DNA from: Steroidobacter gossypii
GTDB lineage: Bacteria; Pseudomonadota; Gammaproteobacteria; Steroidobacterales; Steroidobacteraceae
Assembly (NCBI RefSeq): GCF_016801985.1
Contig: NZ_JAEVLS010000002.1
Span: 558,001 to 622,000 of the forward strand
DNA length: 64,000 nt
Reading direction: 5' to 3'
The notes beneath the pieces were generated by a model. It saw only the letters and a program-made list of their open reading frames with translations. It did not search any database and was not told the DNA's origin. Below, piece by piece: positions 17,205 through 25,514 of this stretch. The stretch's first letter is position 1, and each line of letters starts with the position of its first letter. Made by a program: the position numbers and the translations under genes.

Positions 17205-19823
17205 GGCCGCGCTAGGCCTCGGTTCACGGGGTGAGGGACCGAGGTAGGTCAACGGAATCGGCCCGGTGCTTGCGACGACTTTCTCGATCACGACATTGTC
17301 ATCCAGACGCCAGATCTTCAAAGTGTGCTTTCCCGCACCGATGTCAGGAAATGCGGCCTGCAGGATCCGGGCGTTGTCTTCGACCGCCCGGTTCCAATCG
17401 CGCTGCTCTTGCAGCGTGGTTGCAGTCGGAGACGGAAGCAACTTGTCGATCAATGTCTGCATGGGGCGATCATCGATCGAGACGCCGATTCGAAGGCTGC
17501 CTCTGTCGGTCGTGTCCAGCGTTGGTGACAAGTAGAGCTGCACCGTCAGGTCGCCCGCACGACGAACCTCTATGTCGAATTCGACTCGAACCGCATCCTG
17601 CTGCGTCGTCGGACCGCGACCTTGCGGAAAAGCCGTGATACCGCCAAGCGTGCGACCGAGATTCGGAATGGTCCGCCACTCAAGGCCGCTGCCGTTGACG
17701 GCCCTGGTGTAATGAGGCGCTTCGATAGCGATGACGTCGCTCGCTTCGTCGTGAACAGGCCCGGATGCAAAAACGATCGGCTTCGCCACTGACTGCGCCG
17801 GAATGCGCGTCACCTCGGGCATCACTTGCGTCGGTGGTGACTGCCAGTTGGTGTAGCCGATGTGAGTCTGCGACATCATGCCGTCCCACTTGCCGCCGTT
17901 GACGCGATGATAGTTATCCGTCAGCGCTTGGTCGCGATGAAATTTCTCGAGCGCTTGATCGGCGAAGGCGTTGGCTCGTGCGTCTCCGGCCGCCGCCAGC
18001 CGTCGGTTCCAAGCAACCGCGTAATAGAGCTGATACAGGTTCGACAGCGCCGCGATCGGGTGCTCTACCAGCTGTAGATACGCGGCTCGTTGATCCTTTG
18101 GCAGCGCCGCCTTCACTTTCATCATGTCCAGTTCGAGGTCGTGCAATTCGGCGACCAGTGCGCCAAACTCGCCGCCGTTCAGCGTGTCGCCAACGCCTTC
18201 TCCGAGCCGGAAACTACTGGCGTCGATGAACTCGGGTTTTCGGCGCGCAGCGTATTTACTGTAACGTGTGATCAGATCCGCGATCGCATCTGCTTGTGAC
18301 GCGCCGAACGTTGCGCGGGCCCAATCCCTGGGATAGCGCTCCAGTGCGTCCAGCGTCATCGCTTCAGGGTTCCACGCGTGGTCCATGAAGAAACTGAGCG
18401 GGAATTCCATGGGCTTGATATCGCCCACGTTGACGATCCACAGCGTTCTGGCGCCACGTGCGTACGCAAGATCCATCTGCTGCCAGGTCTTTTCGATCTG
18501 GACCGTGTTGAGCCACTTGTAGTTGCGAGGCGCACCTACGTAGTCGAAGTGATAATAAACGCCATAGCCGCCCTTGCGATCGAGGTTGGAGGTCGGCAGG
18601 CGGCGGATCTGCCCCCAGTTGTCGTCCGCGAACAGCAGCGTGACGTCGTCCGGAACGTTCATGCCGTGGTCGTAGTAGTCCTGCACTTCTTTGTAGAGCG
18701 CCCAGACCTGCGGGGTGTGATCCGCAGGTCGGCCGGTCACTTCTTCGATGATGCGACGCTGATCGGCGACGATGGTTTCCAGCAACCGAGTGGCCGTGCT
18801 TTCTGCCATGGCTTCGTCGCCATCGCCCCGCATGCCGATCGTGACGAGGCTCTCGTAGCGCTCGCCATTACCCTTCGACATCATCCGCTCGATGCCGCCA
18901 CGCCAGAAAGCGCGCAGATTGGCGGCGTTCGTTCCATAGTCCCACTTGCCGCCCGTGACGCCTTGCTCCTTGTTTCGATGCCACTCATCATGCGCGCGTG
19001 TCATGGGCTCGTGGTGCGACGTGCCCATCACGACTCCCATCGCGTCCGCGACGATCTTGTTCTGCGGATCGTCATCGTTGAACGCTTTCGGCGGCCACAT
19101 TGCCGGCCAGAGATAATTGCCCTTGAGACGAAGCAACAGTTCGAATACGTGCTCGTACATCCTGGCGTTGATGCCGCCGAACCGCTTGTTCGCCCAGCTG
19201 CTGAACGCCGGATCCTCATCGTTGATGAAGAAGCCGCGGTATTTCACTTTCGGCGCGTCACGATGCGATCCGGCCGTGATGTAAACGTTCGCTTGCCGTC
19301 GCACCGGAACGTCGGCGAACCAGTACCAGGGCGAGACGCCGATTTTCTCGGAGATATCGTAGGTTCCGTAGACCGCGCCCCGGCGATCCGAGCCCACGAT
19401 GACCAATGCTCGCGCAACGTTTGGTAAAGGATGCTCGACCACGATCTGCCGAAATGCCTCCCATTCTCCGGCGATGTCGTGCGCGTCGAGCTTGCCGGCC
19501 CGTACCAACTCCTCGATGACTGCGCTTTGACCGAGCACACCGATGACGACGACATTTCCGCTCGCCTCGCCAGCGCTCGTTATGCGGCGCGCAGCCTTGC
19601 CGCCAACACGCTCCAGATCGGCGGCGAAGTTTTCCGCGACATGTTGCACGGCGGGATCCGCGAGCGAGTCAACGAGGATGGATGCCGGCTGCCCGGCTTT
19701 GATTAAAGCGAAACTGCGCGCGTTTCCGGTGGGACAGACCGATGCCGGCGAGTCACATGAGTAGGCCGCCGGCACGGTTGCCAGGGCCGCCAACAGCATC
19801 CACATTCCAACGTACAACCGCAT
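17193..19823 (-). CDS. GH115 xylan alpha-1,2-glucuronidase, 876 aa
   Basis: Removes (4-O-methyl)glucuronic acid side chains from xylan. The GH115 hallmark region is clear: YRGFFINDEDPAFSSWANK, MYEHVFELLLRLKGNYLWPA, then VMGTSHHEPMTRAHDEWHR and TIGMRGDGDEAM, followed by LLFADDNWGQIRRLP. The C-terminal about 250 residues form the usual accessory beta domain. A signal peptide (MRLYVGMWMLLAALATVPAA) sends it to the periplasm or outside. The open frame extends to 19913, but ATG 19823 was chosen because the signal peptide begins there. It stands alone, with two GGTAGCG-type sites upstream, and is not obviously part of the nucleoside regulon. Confidence 0.93.
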   Translation of the reverse strand: MRLYVGMWMLLAALATVPAAYSCDSPASVCPTGNARSFALIKAGQPASILVDSLADPAVQHVAENFAADLERVGGKAARRITSAGEASGNVVVIGVLGQSAVIEELVRAGKLDAHDIAGEWEAFRQIVVEHPLPNVARALVIVGSDRRGAVYGTYDISEKIGVSPWYWFADVPVRRQANVYITAGSHRDAPKVKYRGFFINDEDPAFSSWANKRFGGINARMYEHVFELLLRLKGNYLWPAMWPPKAFNDDDPQNKIVADAMGVVMGTSHHEPMTRAHDEWHRNKEQGVTGGKWDYGTNAANLRAFWRGGIERMMSKGNGERYESLVTIGMRGDGDEAMAESTATRLLETIVADQRRIIEEVTGRPADHTPQVWALYKEVQDYYDHGMNVPDDVTLLFADDNWGQIRRLPTSNLDRKGGYGVYYHFDYVGAPRNYKWLNTVQIEKTWQQMDLAYARGARTLWIVNVGDIKPMEFPLSFFMDHAWNPEAMTLDALERYPRDWARATFGASQADAIADLITRYSKYAARRKPEFIDASSFRLGEGVGDTLNGGEFGALVAELHDLELDMMKVKAALPKDQRAAYLQLVEHPIAALSNLYQLYYAVAWNRRLAAAGDARANAFADQALEKFHRDQALTDNYHRVNGGKWDGMMSQTHIGYTNWQSPPTQVMPEVTRIPAQSVAKPIVFASGPVHDEASDVIAIEAPHYTRAVNGSGLEWRTIPNLGRTLGGITAFPQGRGPTTQQDAVRVEFDIEVRRAGDLTVQLYLSPTLDTTDRGSLRIGVSIDDRPMQTLIDKLLPSPTATTLQEQRDWNRAVEDNARILQAAFPDIGAGKHTLKIWRLDDNVVIEKVVASTGPIPLTYLGPSPREPRPSAALRP

Positions 19824-19872
19824 CGTCTGCCCCTGCTTCGGAAGGCACCGCCCAAGTCGACCGCCTTCGTCT

Positions 19873-19886
19873 GTTACCGCTACCAC
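19873..19886. promoter_or_regulatory. Putative operator GTTACCGCTACCAC upstream of GH115
   Basis: An imperfect palindrome (GTTACC|GCTACC) 50 bases before the GH115 start. On the minus strand it reads GTGGTAGCGGTAAC, similar to CpG-centred LacI-family operators linked to plant-polysaccharide genes. Its regulator is not in this window. Confidence 0.4.
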
Positions 19887-19990
19887 TTTAGCCGTTGCGC
19901 CACAGAATCGCAAAGCTCAGCACCTTTCATGGGCCATTGTTGCGCTCTCAGTCAGCTGCCAGTCTGCTCTGGGCCGCCAGCACCCGCCGA

Positions 19991-20005
19991 GTGGTAGCGC
20001 TCTAG
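19991..20005. promoter_or_regulatory. Second GTGGTAGCGCT motif upstream of GH115
   Basis: GTGGTAGCGCTCTAG shares GTGGTAGCG with the minus-strand reading of the site at 19873-19886 and has a GCGC-type palindromic core. Two copies about 115 bases apart suggest looping by a LacI-type repressor; this is inference. Confidence 0.35.
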
Positions 20006-20346
20006 AGCCCTCTGCAGCCGTCAGCGGTCGTTGGGTCGCAGTGGTGTTCTGTACGTCTCGGACTCCCTGGGCTACACCTACGCATTGCAAGCCGATGGAA
20101 CATTGGCTTGGGAGCAGCGCTACGTCAGCGTCGCGGGGCGGTCGGCAGTCGTGGTTGGCAATGACGATTCGCTGCGAATGCCAGAGGCGCCGTCGCTGCG
20201 GCCGCCGTTCCTGAGTGCCACCGTGGACGTCATCGACCGCCTCGCGACTGCGCGCTTGAAAGCCGAGGTGGGTGCCGTTGCCAGCTGTGGCAGGTTGGTG
20301 GTTGCTGGTCGGATGCACCGGGCTGAAATGAATCTCGCGATAAGGT

Positions 20347-22359
20347 TCAGTCCAGTTGCGGAGTGACGACAGAAACACTGAGCGCATCCGACCGCGGTCC
20401 GGGATGCAGCTCGATATGCAGTCGGCCTTCCACCACCATCGAGCCAGAAAACTCCGCGAGCAGCCGACAACGACTCTTCAGTTGTTCCGCGAGGAAGTCG
20501 CGCGCCGGGCCCGACCTGGCGCGATAGATCGCCCGCAAAGCTCGCAAGAGGTACTCTCGCACGTCCTCGCCTCCGAGTCGGCCGCTCGCGCGAAGCTTCC
20601 ATAGCGCTCGACGATCGACGGTATCGCCCTCATCGGTACCGACGACGCGCAGCCGCGCGCAGGTGTTGTCCAGCCACCGCAATGCGAATGCATACGCCGC
20701 TTCGAATACTGTTTGCTTGGCAACGATGGGCTGGGCCAGCGCTTCGAATAGCAGCATGCTGCGTTCGGCTTCAGATTCTCTGTAATCATGGATCATGTAG
20801 CGCAGAAGTGAAGTTGCATCGTCGCTGATGCCACAAGCCAATCTGAATACATCCGGCACCGCGTCGTGTTGTTCCAATCTGCGCAGCCGACGAATGACAT
20901 CGGCGGATCTGCCGACCGCGTGGACGGCGGCAAGATAGCTCACGAAGTACTGGCGCATCACACGCCATCTGCCTTCCCCGATGTCTCTAAAGACACCGCT
21001 CTTGATAGAAAGCAGAGGCAACAGTTGCATCATGCCGTCGTCACCGGCCTCGCATTTGAGCCAGCGACTGGCGTCGGCGGTGTTGAACTCGGTTCGTTCC
21101 TCCGCCAACAGATGGAAGCAGAGGGTGGCCAGATCGGCGAGCAGCTTGTGCGGCAACGCCCAGGGCTTGCGTGCGCGTACCACCTTCTTCTCGCGCCCCC
21201 AGCCGCCGAGCAGGACGCGCAGGTACTCACCCAGAATTTCCGTCTCGGAGAACGGAGTCACGGCATTGGTTTCGAAAAGCTTGGTCGCGATGCTTAGAAA
21301 CAATGGGCTCTTCGCGTTGTCGCGCAGGCTCTCGCGCTCCGCGAGCTGACATAGGAAAAGCTCCAACTCCTCCATGGCGCGGAAGCGGTTCGCCGAATGA
21401 AACATGTGCTCGATCCACAGCACCATCTGCAAGTCCGTCAACGGCGCAAGCGACATCCATTCGAAGCCTTGCAGCTCCGGTAACTCTGGAATAGGGCGGG
21501 TTGCAATGATCATCCGCACCCCCTCGAAGCGCTGCGCGGCTTCCGCGATCTCACGAGTGGCAACGTGGCGATATTCGAAACCCACCTCATCCAGGCCATC
21601 TAGAAGGAGACAGAGCGGCCCGGACTCGCATGCTTCCGCAACGCTCGAGGTGCTCGTCTCTCCCCACAAGTCGGCCGCGTTGACCATCTTGACCGTGGAT
21701 CCTTCGCTTTCCTGCAGCACTTTCGCAAGCGTGCGCATCACCAACGTCTTGCCGGCGCCGGGGCCGCCTTGAATCACCACGCGGGGCGCACCCAGTACAG
21801 TGTCCCAACTCAAGCGTTCGCGACGACCGTCATGTGCAGTGTCTCGCTCCACCGGCGGAAGGAGTGCAATGTCCATCCCTTCCTGACGACGTTGCACGTC
21901 GGGAGCTGTCGGCGCGGTGTTTGCCACCGTGATGGTAGCTGTGGCCGGCCAACTACCATCCTCGAGAAATGACCGCTGCTCCGAAGGCGTGAGCTTGCGC
22001 AGCTCGCTGCCGAGTTGGCTCAAGCGTCCTCCGCGGAGATACGCTGAAACATTGGGCAGCATCCGCTGTCCCAACGGCGAGACATGGTCGGCGGGTTGTT
22101 GCGATAGTTCTTCGAAGTCCGCCAGCGGCTCAGGCGGCACGCCGTCGGCATTTCGTACGATGTCGACGATCTGTCGTAACAGTTCGGCGCGCGGCAAGGT
22201 CCTGTCGTTCACCCATTGCGACAGGGCGGCCGTAGAGATGCCGAGCACTCGCGCCCATTCGGCGCGCGTGAACAGTCCGGTACGATCCAACAGACCTCGC
22301 AACGCGGCCGCGAAGGGACTAATGGGAACGATGGTCCTGAGGGTCGCTCGAGTGGTCAT
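20347..22359 (-). CDS. HTH-NACHT STAND NTPase, 670 aa
   Basis: A signal-transducing P-loop NTPase. Residues about 28-58 form an XRE-like HTH (EWARVLGISTAALSQWVNDR). A linker of 130 residues follows, then a NACHT domain with Walker A GGPGAGKT (198-205), Walker B LLLDGLDEV (251-259) and a sensor-like IIATRPIP. The C-terminal 350 residues are helical with no recognised repeat, presumably the sensor. There is no enzymatic effector, membrane segment or signal peptide, so it acts in the cytoplasm, perhaps on DNA. ATG 22359 is preferred over upstream in-frame starts: GGAGGT lies 5 bases upstream, and it begins one base after the stop of the FAD oxidoreductase, indicating coupled translation. Bacterial NACHT proteins are often antiviral; a defence role here is inference. 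Confidence 0.88.
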   Translation of the reverse strand: MTTRATLRTIVPISPFAAALRGLLDRTGLFTRAEWARVLGISTAALSQWVNDRTLPRAELLRQIVDIVRNADGVPPEPLADFEELSQQPADHVSPLGQRMLPNVSAYLRGGRLSQLGSELRKLTPSEQRSFLEDGSWPATATITVANTAPTAPDVQRRQEGMDIALLPPVERDTAHDGRRERLSWDTVLGAPRVVIQGGPGAGKTLVMRTLAKVLQESEGSTVKMVNAADLWGETSTSSVAEACESGPLCLLLDGLDEVGFEYRHVATREIAEAAQRFEGVRMIIATRPIPELPELQGFEWMSLAPLTDLQMVLWIEHMFHSANRFRAMEELELFLCQLAERESLRDNAKSPLFLSIATKLFETNAVTPFSETEILGEYLRVLLGGWGREKKVVRARKPWALPHKLLADLATLCFHLLAEERTEFNTADASRWLKCEAGDDGMMQLLPLLSIKSGVFRDIGEGRWRVMRQYFVSYLAAVHAVGRSADVIRRLRRLEQHDAVPDVFRLACGISDDATSLLRYMIHDYRESEAERSMLLFEALAQPIVAKQTVFEAAYAFALRWLDNTCARLRVVGTDEGDTVDRRALWKLRASGRLGGEDVREYLLRALRAIYRARSGPARDFLAEQLKSRCRLLAEFSGSMVVEGRLHIELHPGPRSDALSVSVVTPQLD

Positions 22360-22360
22360 A

Positions 22361-23620
22361 TCAGACCTCCGCATCATTGAACTGATAGGTCGGCTGATAA
22401 TGCATGTCGATCGGATCGCACCAGGCGCGGCTCGATCTGGCAACAAATTCGAAACGGCGGCGGCCGCGGGCATCGACGATCGCGCGGGTCGCGGAGAACG
22501 CTTTTTCCGCGGCTTGCAGCGCCAGCGTGGCTCGGCCGGGGCTCGCGAACACCACGTTGTCGAAGGTTTTCACGAACGGCTCCAGATGGGTCACGCCGGC
22601 CGTTGCGGTCGGCATGACTTCGAAGCCTGCGGTGAAGCGACCGGTTTGCATGCTTTGTTCCAGATGCGGATGCAGAAAGCGGCGAAACGAGGCGGCATCG
22701 GACTTGGAAACTCGCCGCTGTTCGGGTGCTATGAAACTGACGGGTTGTTGATGCACTTTGGTGCCGATCACCAGCGCGTCGGCGGGCGTACACGGATGTT
22801 TCACCAGCGAGAACTGGCGCTCGAAGTCCACCAGGATGGGCACCGGCACTCCACAGGAATTCGGATGCACCAGCAGCGGCGTTTGCCGTATTTCCGCAGG
22901 CACCGCACATTCGATCTGGCGTAGCAGTTCCAGTCCTCCGGCGCCGGCGGTGATCAATGTCACCGGCGAGTCGAGCGTGATCCCGTCCCAACAGATCGCG
23001 ATGTGATCGCCACGGCGCAACAGCTTCACGGGTTCGTCGATCTCGAGAAATTGCGCACCATTCTTCACGGCCTCGCCGCGAAAATGCGTCAGGACGGCCG
23101 CCTCATCGAACGGGCAGTCCGGACAAAGAAAATAGGCCGACCCACGCTCGAACAGCGCACCCAGCGACGCCTGCGCATCGGCGCTGTCCAGGCGTCGAAA
23201 ATTCTCAGATCGCAGGCGGAGCAACTTTGCCTTTGCCTCGATCTCGCGAACCCGCACGGGATCTCGAACTCGCACGACCGCGCGTTCGTTGGAAGGCTCC
23301 ATGCCGCACCGTGCCAGCATTTCGCGTCCTCCGAAGTAGGTCATCGTGCCGAGGAGTCGATACTCTGCTTCGTCCTTAAATATGCCCATCGGATATAAAA
23401 CGCCCGATTGCAACCATCCTTGATTGCGCAGCGTGTCCGCCCTGGGGCGACCACGGTCCGTCATTCGCAGCACCAGCACGCGGTAGTCGGCCTGGCTGGC
23501 AACGGCCGCCACGGCGGTTCCCAGAATGCCGCCGCCGACGATGACGAAATCCAGATCGACGACTCGACAGCCCGTCGCCGCGGCCATCGCCGAGACCGGA
23601 GGATCAATGCGCTGACTCAC
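22361..23620 (-). CDS. DAO-type FAD-dependent oxidoreductase, 419 aa
   Basis: FAD/NAD-binding Rossmann motif at residues 24-40 (DFVIVGGGILGTAVA), followed by LRNQGWLQSGVLYP, which matches the active-site loop position of 2-hydroxyglutarate/glycerol-3-phosphate oxidase-like flavoproteins, and a late GRATLALQAAEKA near the FAD-binding C-terminus. It probably oxidises a small hydroxy- or amino-acid-like substrate; which one is unknown. The start is GTG 23620. Met12 would be a later alternative. Its ribosome binding site is weak. It is the first gene of a two-gene operon with the HTH-NACHT protein and is divergent from the patatin lipoprotein operon. The flavoenzyme may be the effector or the signal source for the NACHT partner; that is inference. 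Confidence 0.85.
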   Translation of the reverse strand: MSQRIDPPVSAMAAATGCRVVDLDFVIVGGGILGTAVAAVASQADYRVLVLRMTDRGRPRADTLRNQGWLQSGVLYPMGIFKDEAEYRLLGTMTYFGGREMLARCGMEPSNERAVVRVRDPVRVREIEAKAKLLRLRSENFRRLDSADAQASLGALFERGSAYFLCPDCPFDEAAVLTHFRGEAVKNGAQFLEIDEPVKLLRRGDHIAICWDGITLDSPVTLITAGAGGLELLRQIECAVPAEIRQTPLLVHPNSCGVPVPILVDFERQFSLVKHPCTPADALVIGTKVHQQPVSFIAPEQRRVSKSDAASFRRFLHPHLEQSMQTGRFTAGFEVMPTATAGVTHLEPFVKTFDNVVFASPGRATLALQAAEKAFSATRAIVDARGRRRFEFVARSSRAWCDPIDMHYQPTYQFNDAEV

Positions 23621-23636
23621 TTCTCGACACCCCTAA

Positions 23637-23682
23637 GTTAAGCGCCGTTAAGTGTCCTCCGAAAGTGACTTTATCACACTTT
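23637..23682. promoter_or_regulatory. Repeat cluster in front of the FAD-NACHT operon
   Basis: Tandem direct repeats GTTAAGCGCC and GTTAAGTGTCC (23637-23657) are followed by an inverted repeat AAAGTG...CACTTT (23662-23667 and 23677-23682) around an AT-rich TTTATC. They lie 17-62 bases upstream of the FAD oxidoreductase start. They are good candidates for promoter elements and for binding by the HTH domain of the NACHT protein (autoregulation). Inference only. Confidence 0.4.
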
Positions 23683-23940
23683 ATGGGCCTGAATAGCCTC
23701 AGTGATAGCGGGAAATGCCTGGATTACCCAAAGCGCGCCCCGCCTGGCCGGTTGCCAGCCGCCGCCAATCGCCTGATACAGGTGGCGCCGAAGATCGGCG
23801 CAAGGAAGGAACGATTCGAGCTGACCCTTTGCTATGCAGCATCGACGACGCTTCAGACCTTTTGTATAAGACTCCGTACTGTATGTCATAAATAATGAAT
23901 TGCTTGCCATTGGCGACAACCACGAATTCGATACCCGGTC
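23683..23940. other. Divergent promoter region, no gene
   Basis: Separates the FAD-NACHT operon (minus) from the lipoprotein operon (plus). On the minus strand near 23770 a short stretch reads LYQAIGGGWQPA, like the C-terminus of NodT-type efflux outer-membrane lipoproteins, but nothing else supports a gene. Relatively AT-rich around 23860-23900. Confidence 0.45.
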
Positions 23941-24819
23941 ATGCGTGCCAAGAATCAGCAAAGGGATCGGTCGCATGGTGGCGCGGGGAACGTGCGGCGC
24001 TGGTCTGCCGTCGCATCTTCGGTTGCGGCCATTTTGCCGTTGCTCGCGCCAGTGAACGCTTCAGGCAAGCCGCTATGCATGCGGTGGCTCGAACGGGATT
24101 TCGCGCTGGCTTCTCGCAAGATTTTCGATGCGTCGAATAGAAAAACTCCGCGGGATGCGTTCAACGTGCTGAGGGAGCCGTTCGGCCAACCCGATGCCTC
24201 GTCGTTTGTTTTCACCAATCGCACCCGAAAGGGACAGGTCTCCCATCTGCTGCTGGTTCTCCCCGGATCGGCTTTTCATCCGGCGTATCTGCTGGAGAAT
24301 ATCGAGCGGGCCGTGCCAGCCAGAACCGAGGTGGCGGTCTTCGAATACCCATACCTGCAGCCAGGCGTCGATCCCGGAGCGGCGTTTGTAGCTTCTGATG
24401 AGATCGTTCGGCGGATCGCGTCGGGCCTGGCTATCTATCGGCAGCGCCATGGTTATGAAAAAGTGGGGATCTACGCATCATCAATGGGCGCATCACTCGC
24501 CGCAGGGCTGCTCCAGTCACAAGTTCGCATCGATTTTCTCGTCCTGGACGGAGTGCAGGAGACGGCACCCATGCCCATTGTTTGCAGTCGTCGCGGTTGG
24601 CTGAAAGACATATTGCCGCCACTGCTCGGAGCGTTGCCTCGAGTGATTCTGATTTCGAACCGGAACGACTTGCAGGAGCGCATCCGTGCCCTACGAAAGA
24701 TTCCGTCCACCGATTTGTTTTCGGTGGTCGAGCTGGATGCCGAGCACCCGTGGGAAGACCCCGCGGATGTGGAGCCGCGCGTCGCAACTCTACAAAAAAT
24801 ATTCTCACCCTTACTGTAA
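23941..24819 (+). CDS. Exported alpha/beta-hydrolase-like protein, 292 aa
   Basis: Looks like an alpha/beta hydrolase: strand LLLVLPGSAFHPAY with an HG/PG-type oxyanion loop, nucleophile elbow GIYASSMGASLAAG (Ser in SxG position), VILISNRND before the acid, and a late His in ELDAEHPWEDP. The N-terminus has a basic then hydrophobic stretch (VRRWSAVASSVAAILPLLAP), so export or membrane anchoring is likely. ATG 23941 lacks a good ribosome binding site; GTG 23992 behind GCGGGG would give a cleaner signal peptide. The stop TAA overlaps the ATG of the next gene (TAATG). First gene of a five-gene operon with patatin and lipoprotein genes. Substrate unknown, likely an ester or lipid. Confidence 0.75.
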   Translation: MRAKNQQRDRSHGGAGNVRRWSAVASSVAAILPLLAPVNASGKPLCMRWLERDFALASRKIFDASNRKTPRDAFNVLREPFGQPDASSFVFTNRTRKGQVSHLLLVLPGSAFHPAYLLENIERAVPARTEVAVFEYPYLQPGVDPGAAFVASDEIVRRIASGLAIYRQRHGYEKVGIYASSMGASLAAGLLQSQVRIDFLVLDGVQETAPMPIVCSRRGWLKDILPPLLGALPRVILISNRNDLQERIRALRKIPSTDLFSVVELDAEHPWEDPADVEPRVATLQKIFSPLL

Positions 24820-25355
24820 TGCTGAATCTATCCATCGTCGGGCTGACATTCATCTACGCGACCATAGTTGCCAATGCGCGATTCGATTGGCTGTCGACGT
24901 ATTACCTCATCGGCGCTGTCTTCGTGGTGGGCGTGGGAGTGATCCTTGGAACCCTGCCGCAAGTGCGCATTCGCTCGTTCCGGCTGCATCTGTGGATCAT
25001 CGGCATCTGCGCGTGTTTCCTATTGATGTGGTGGGCAGCTGGCACGGACTCGTTCTCCGGTCAGCAAGTGAATGATCTTTCACTTGTTGAAGCCGTGTCG
25101 AAATTCGCGCCGCGGATGCTGTTGCTCTACCTCGGACTTCTGTTGTCCTCGCAGGCGGCGCCCGCGATCAAAGACTTCTTCCACCGCTTCCTCGCGACGC
25201 CTACGACCGCGTTCACTGACACGCTGATCAAGGTGCGGGCGGCTTTCTACATTGTTCTACTTGTGGTTGGCATGTGCGCCCTGCTAACGGGGGGCTTGCC
25301 GACACTCCATTTCATTTTCGAGAACGTCGCCGGCTTATTCGGCACGGTGAAGTAG
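24819..25355 (+). CDS. Small integral membrane protein, 178 aa
   Basis: Four likely transmembrane helices: residues 3-18 (SIVGLTFIYATIVA), 28-44 (YLIGAVFVVGVGVILG), 55-72 (LHLWIIGICACFLLMWWA) and a last pair after residue 100 (LLLYLGLLL; AAFYIVLLVVGMCALLTGG). No known domain recognised. Start ATG 24819 overlaps the previous stop (TAATG), implying translational coupling. It lies between an exported hydrolase-like protein and two or three lipoproteins, so a role as membrane partner or immunity-like factor is possible but unproven. Confidence 0.75.
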   Translation: MLNLSIVGLTFIYATIVANARFDWLSTYYLIGAVFVVGVGVILGTLPQVRIRSFRLHLWIIGICACFLLMWWAAGTDSFSGQQVNDLSLVEAVSKFAPRMLLLYLGLLLSSQAAPAIKDFFHRFLATPTTAFTDTLIKVRAAFYIVLLVVGMCALLTGGLPTLHFIFENVAGLFGTVK

Positions 25356-25367
25356 AGGGAGAGTCAG

Positions 25368-25514
25368 ATGCTCATCAGGCTAGCTGCTGTGGTTTTGATT
25401 CTGGCGACGTTGAGCGCCGCATCCTGCAATATTGTTCGTCCCTCGGGTGGGCTATCGTCCTTGCAAGACAGGTCCTCCGCGGATGTGGCGGACACGGCGT
25501 TGGAGGCTCCCTGA
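25368..25514 (+). CDS. Mini-lipoprotein, 48 aa
   Basis: A short gene with a full lipoprotein signal: MLIRLAAVVLILATLSAASC, where LSAASC is the lipobox and Cys20 would be lipidated, leaving a 29-residue mature peptide (NIVRPSGGLSSL...). ATG 25368 has a good ribosome binding site (AGAGGGAG, spacing 6). Its TGA overlaps the probable CTG start of the downstream patatin-like gene, and GGAGG inside its last codons would serve that gene. Either a tiny structural or immunity lipoprotein, or a leader that couples translation of the patatin. No homologue recognised. Confidence 0.6.
   Translation: MLIRLAAVVLILATLSAASCNIVRPSGGLSSLQDRSSADVADTALEAP

Larger units (their letters stand above)
19824..20346. 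other. GH115 upstream region with a possible PQQ-propeller fragment
   Basis: About 520 bases. It holds the GH115 promoter side with two GGTAGCG-containing motifs. At 20038-20120 (+) one frame reads GVLYVSDSLGYTYALQADG then TLAWEQRY, which looks like one PQQ-type beta-propeller blade; nothing recognisable flanks it, so at most it is a relic. No other gene is supported. Confidence 0.4.

Noticed and set aside
20031-20366. Plus-strand frame with a PQQ-propeller-like blade
   Set aside because: Only about 27 residues look like a blade; the rest does not continue the pattern and runs into the 3' end of the NACHT gene. Kept only as a note in the intergenic entry.
23674-23976. Minus-strand frame with LYQAIGGGWQPA, like the end of NodT-type efflux proteins
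   Set aside because: The match is about a dozen residues, with no upstream support in any frame; may be chance or a tiny relic.
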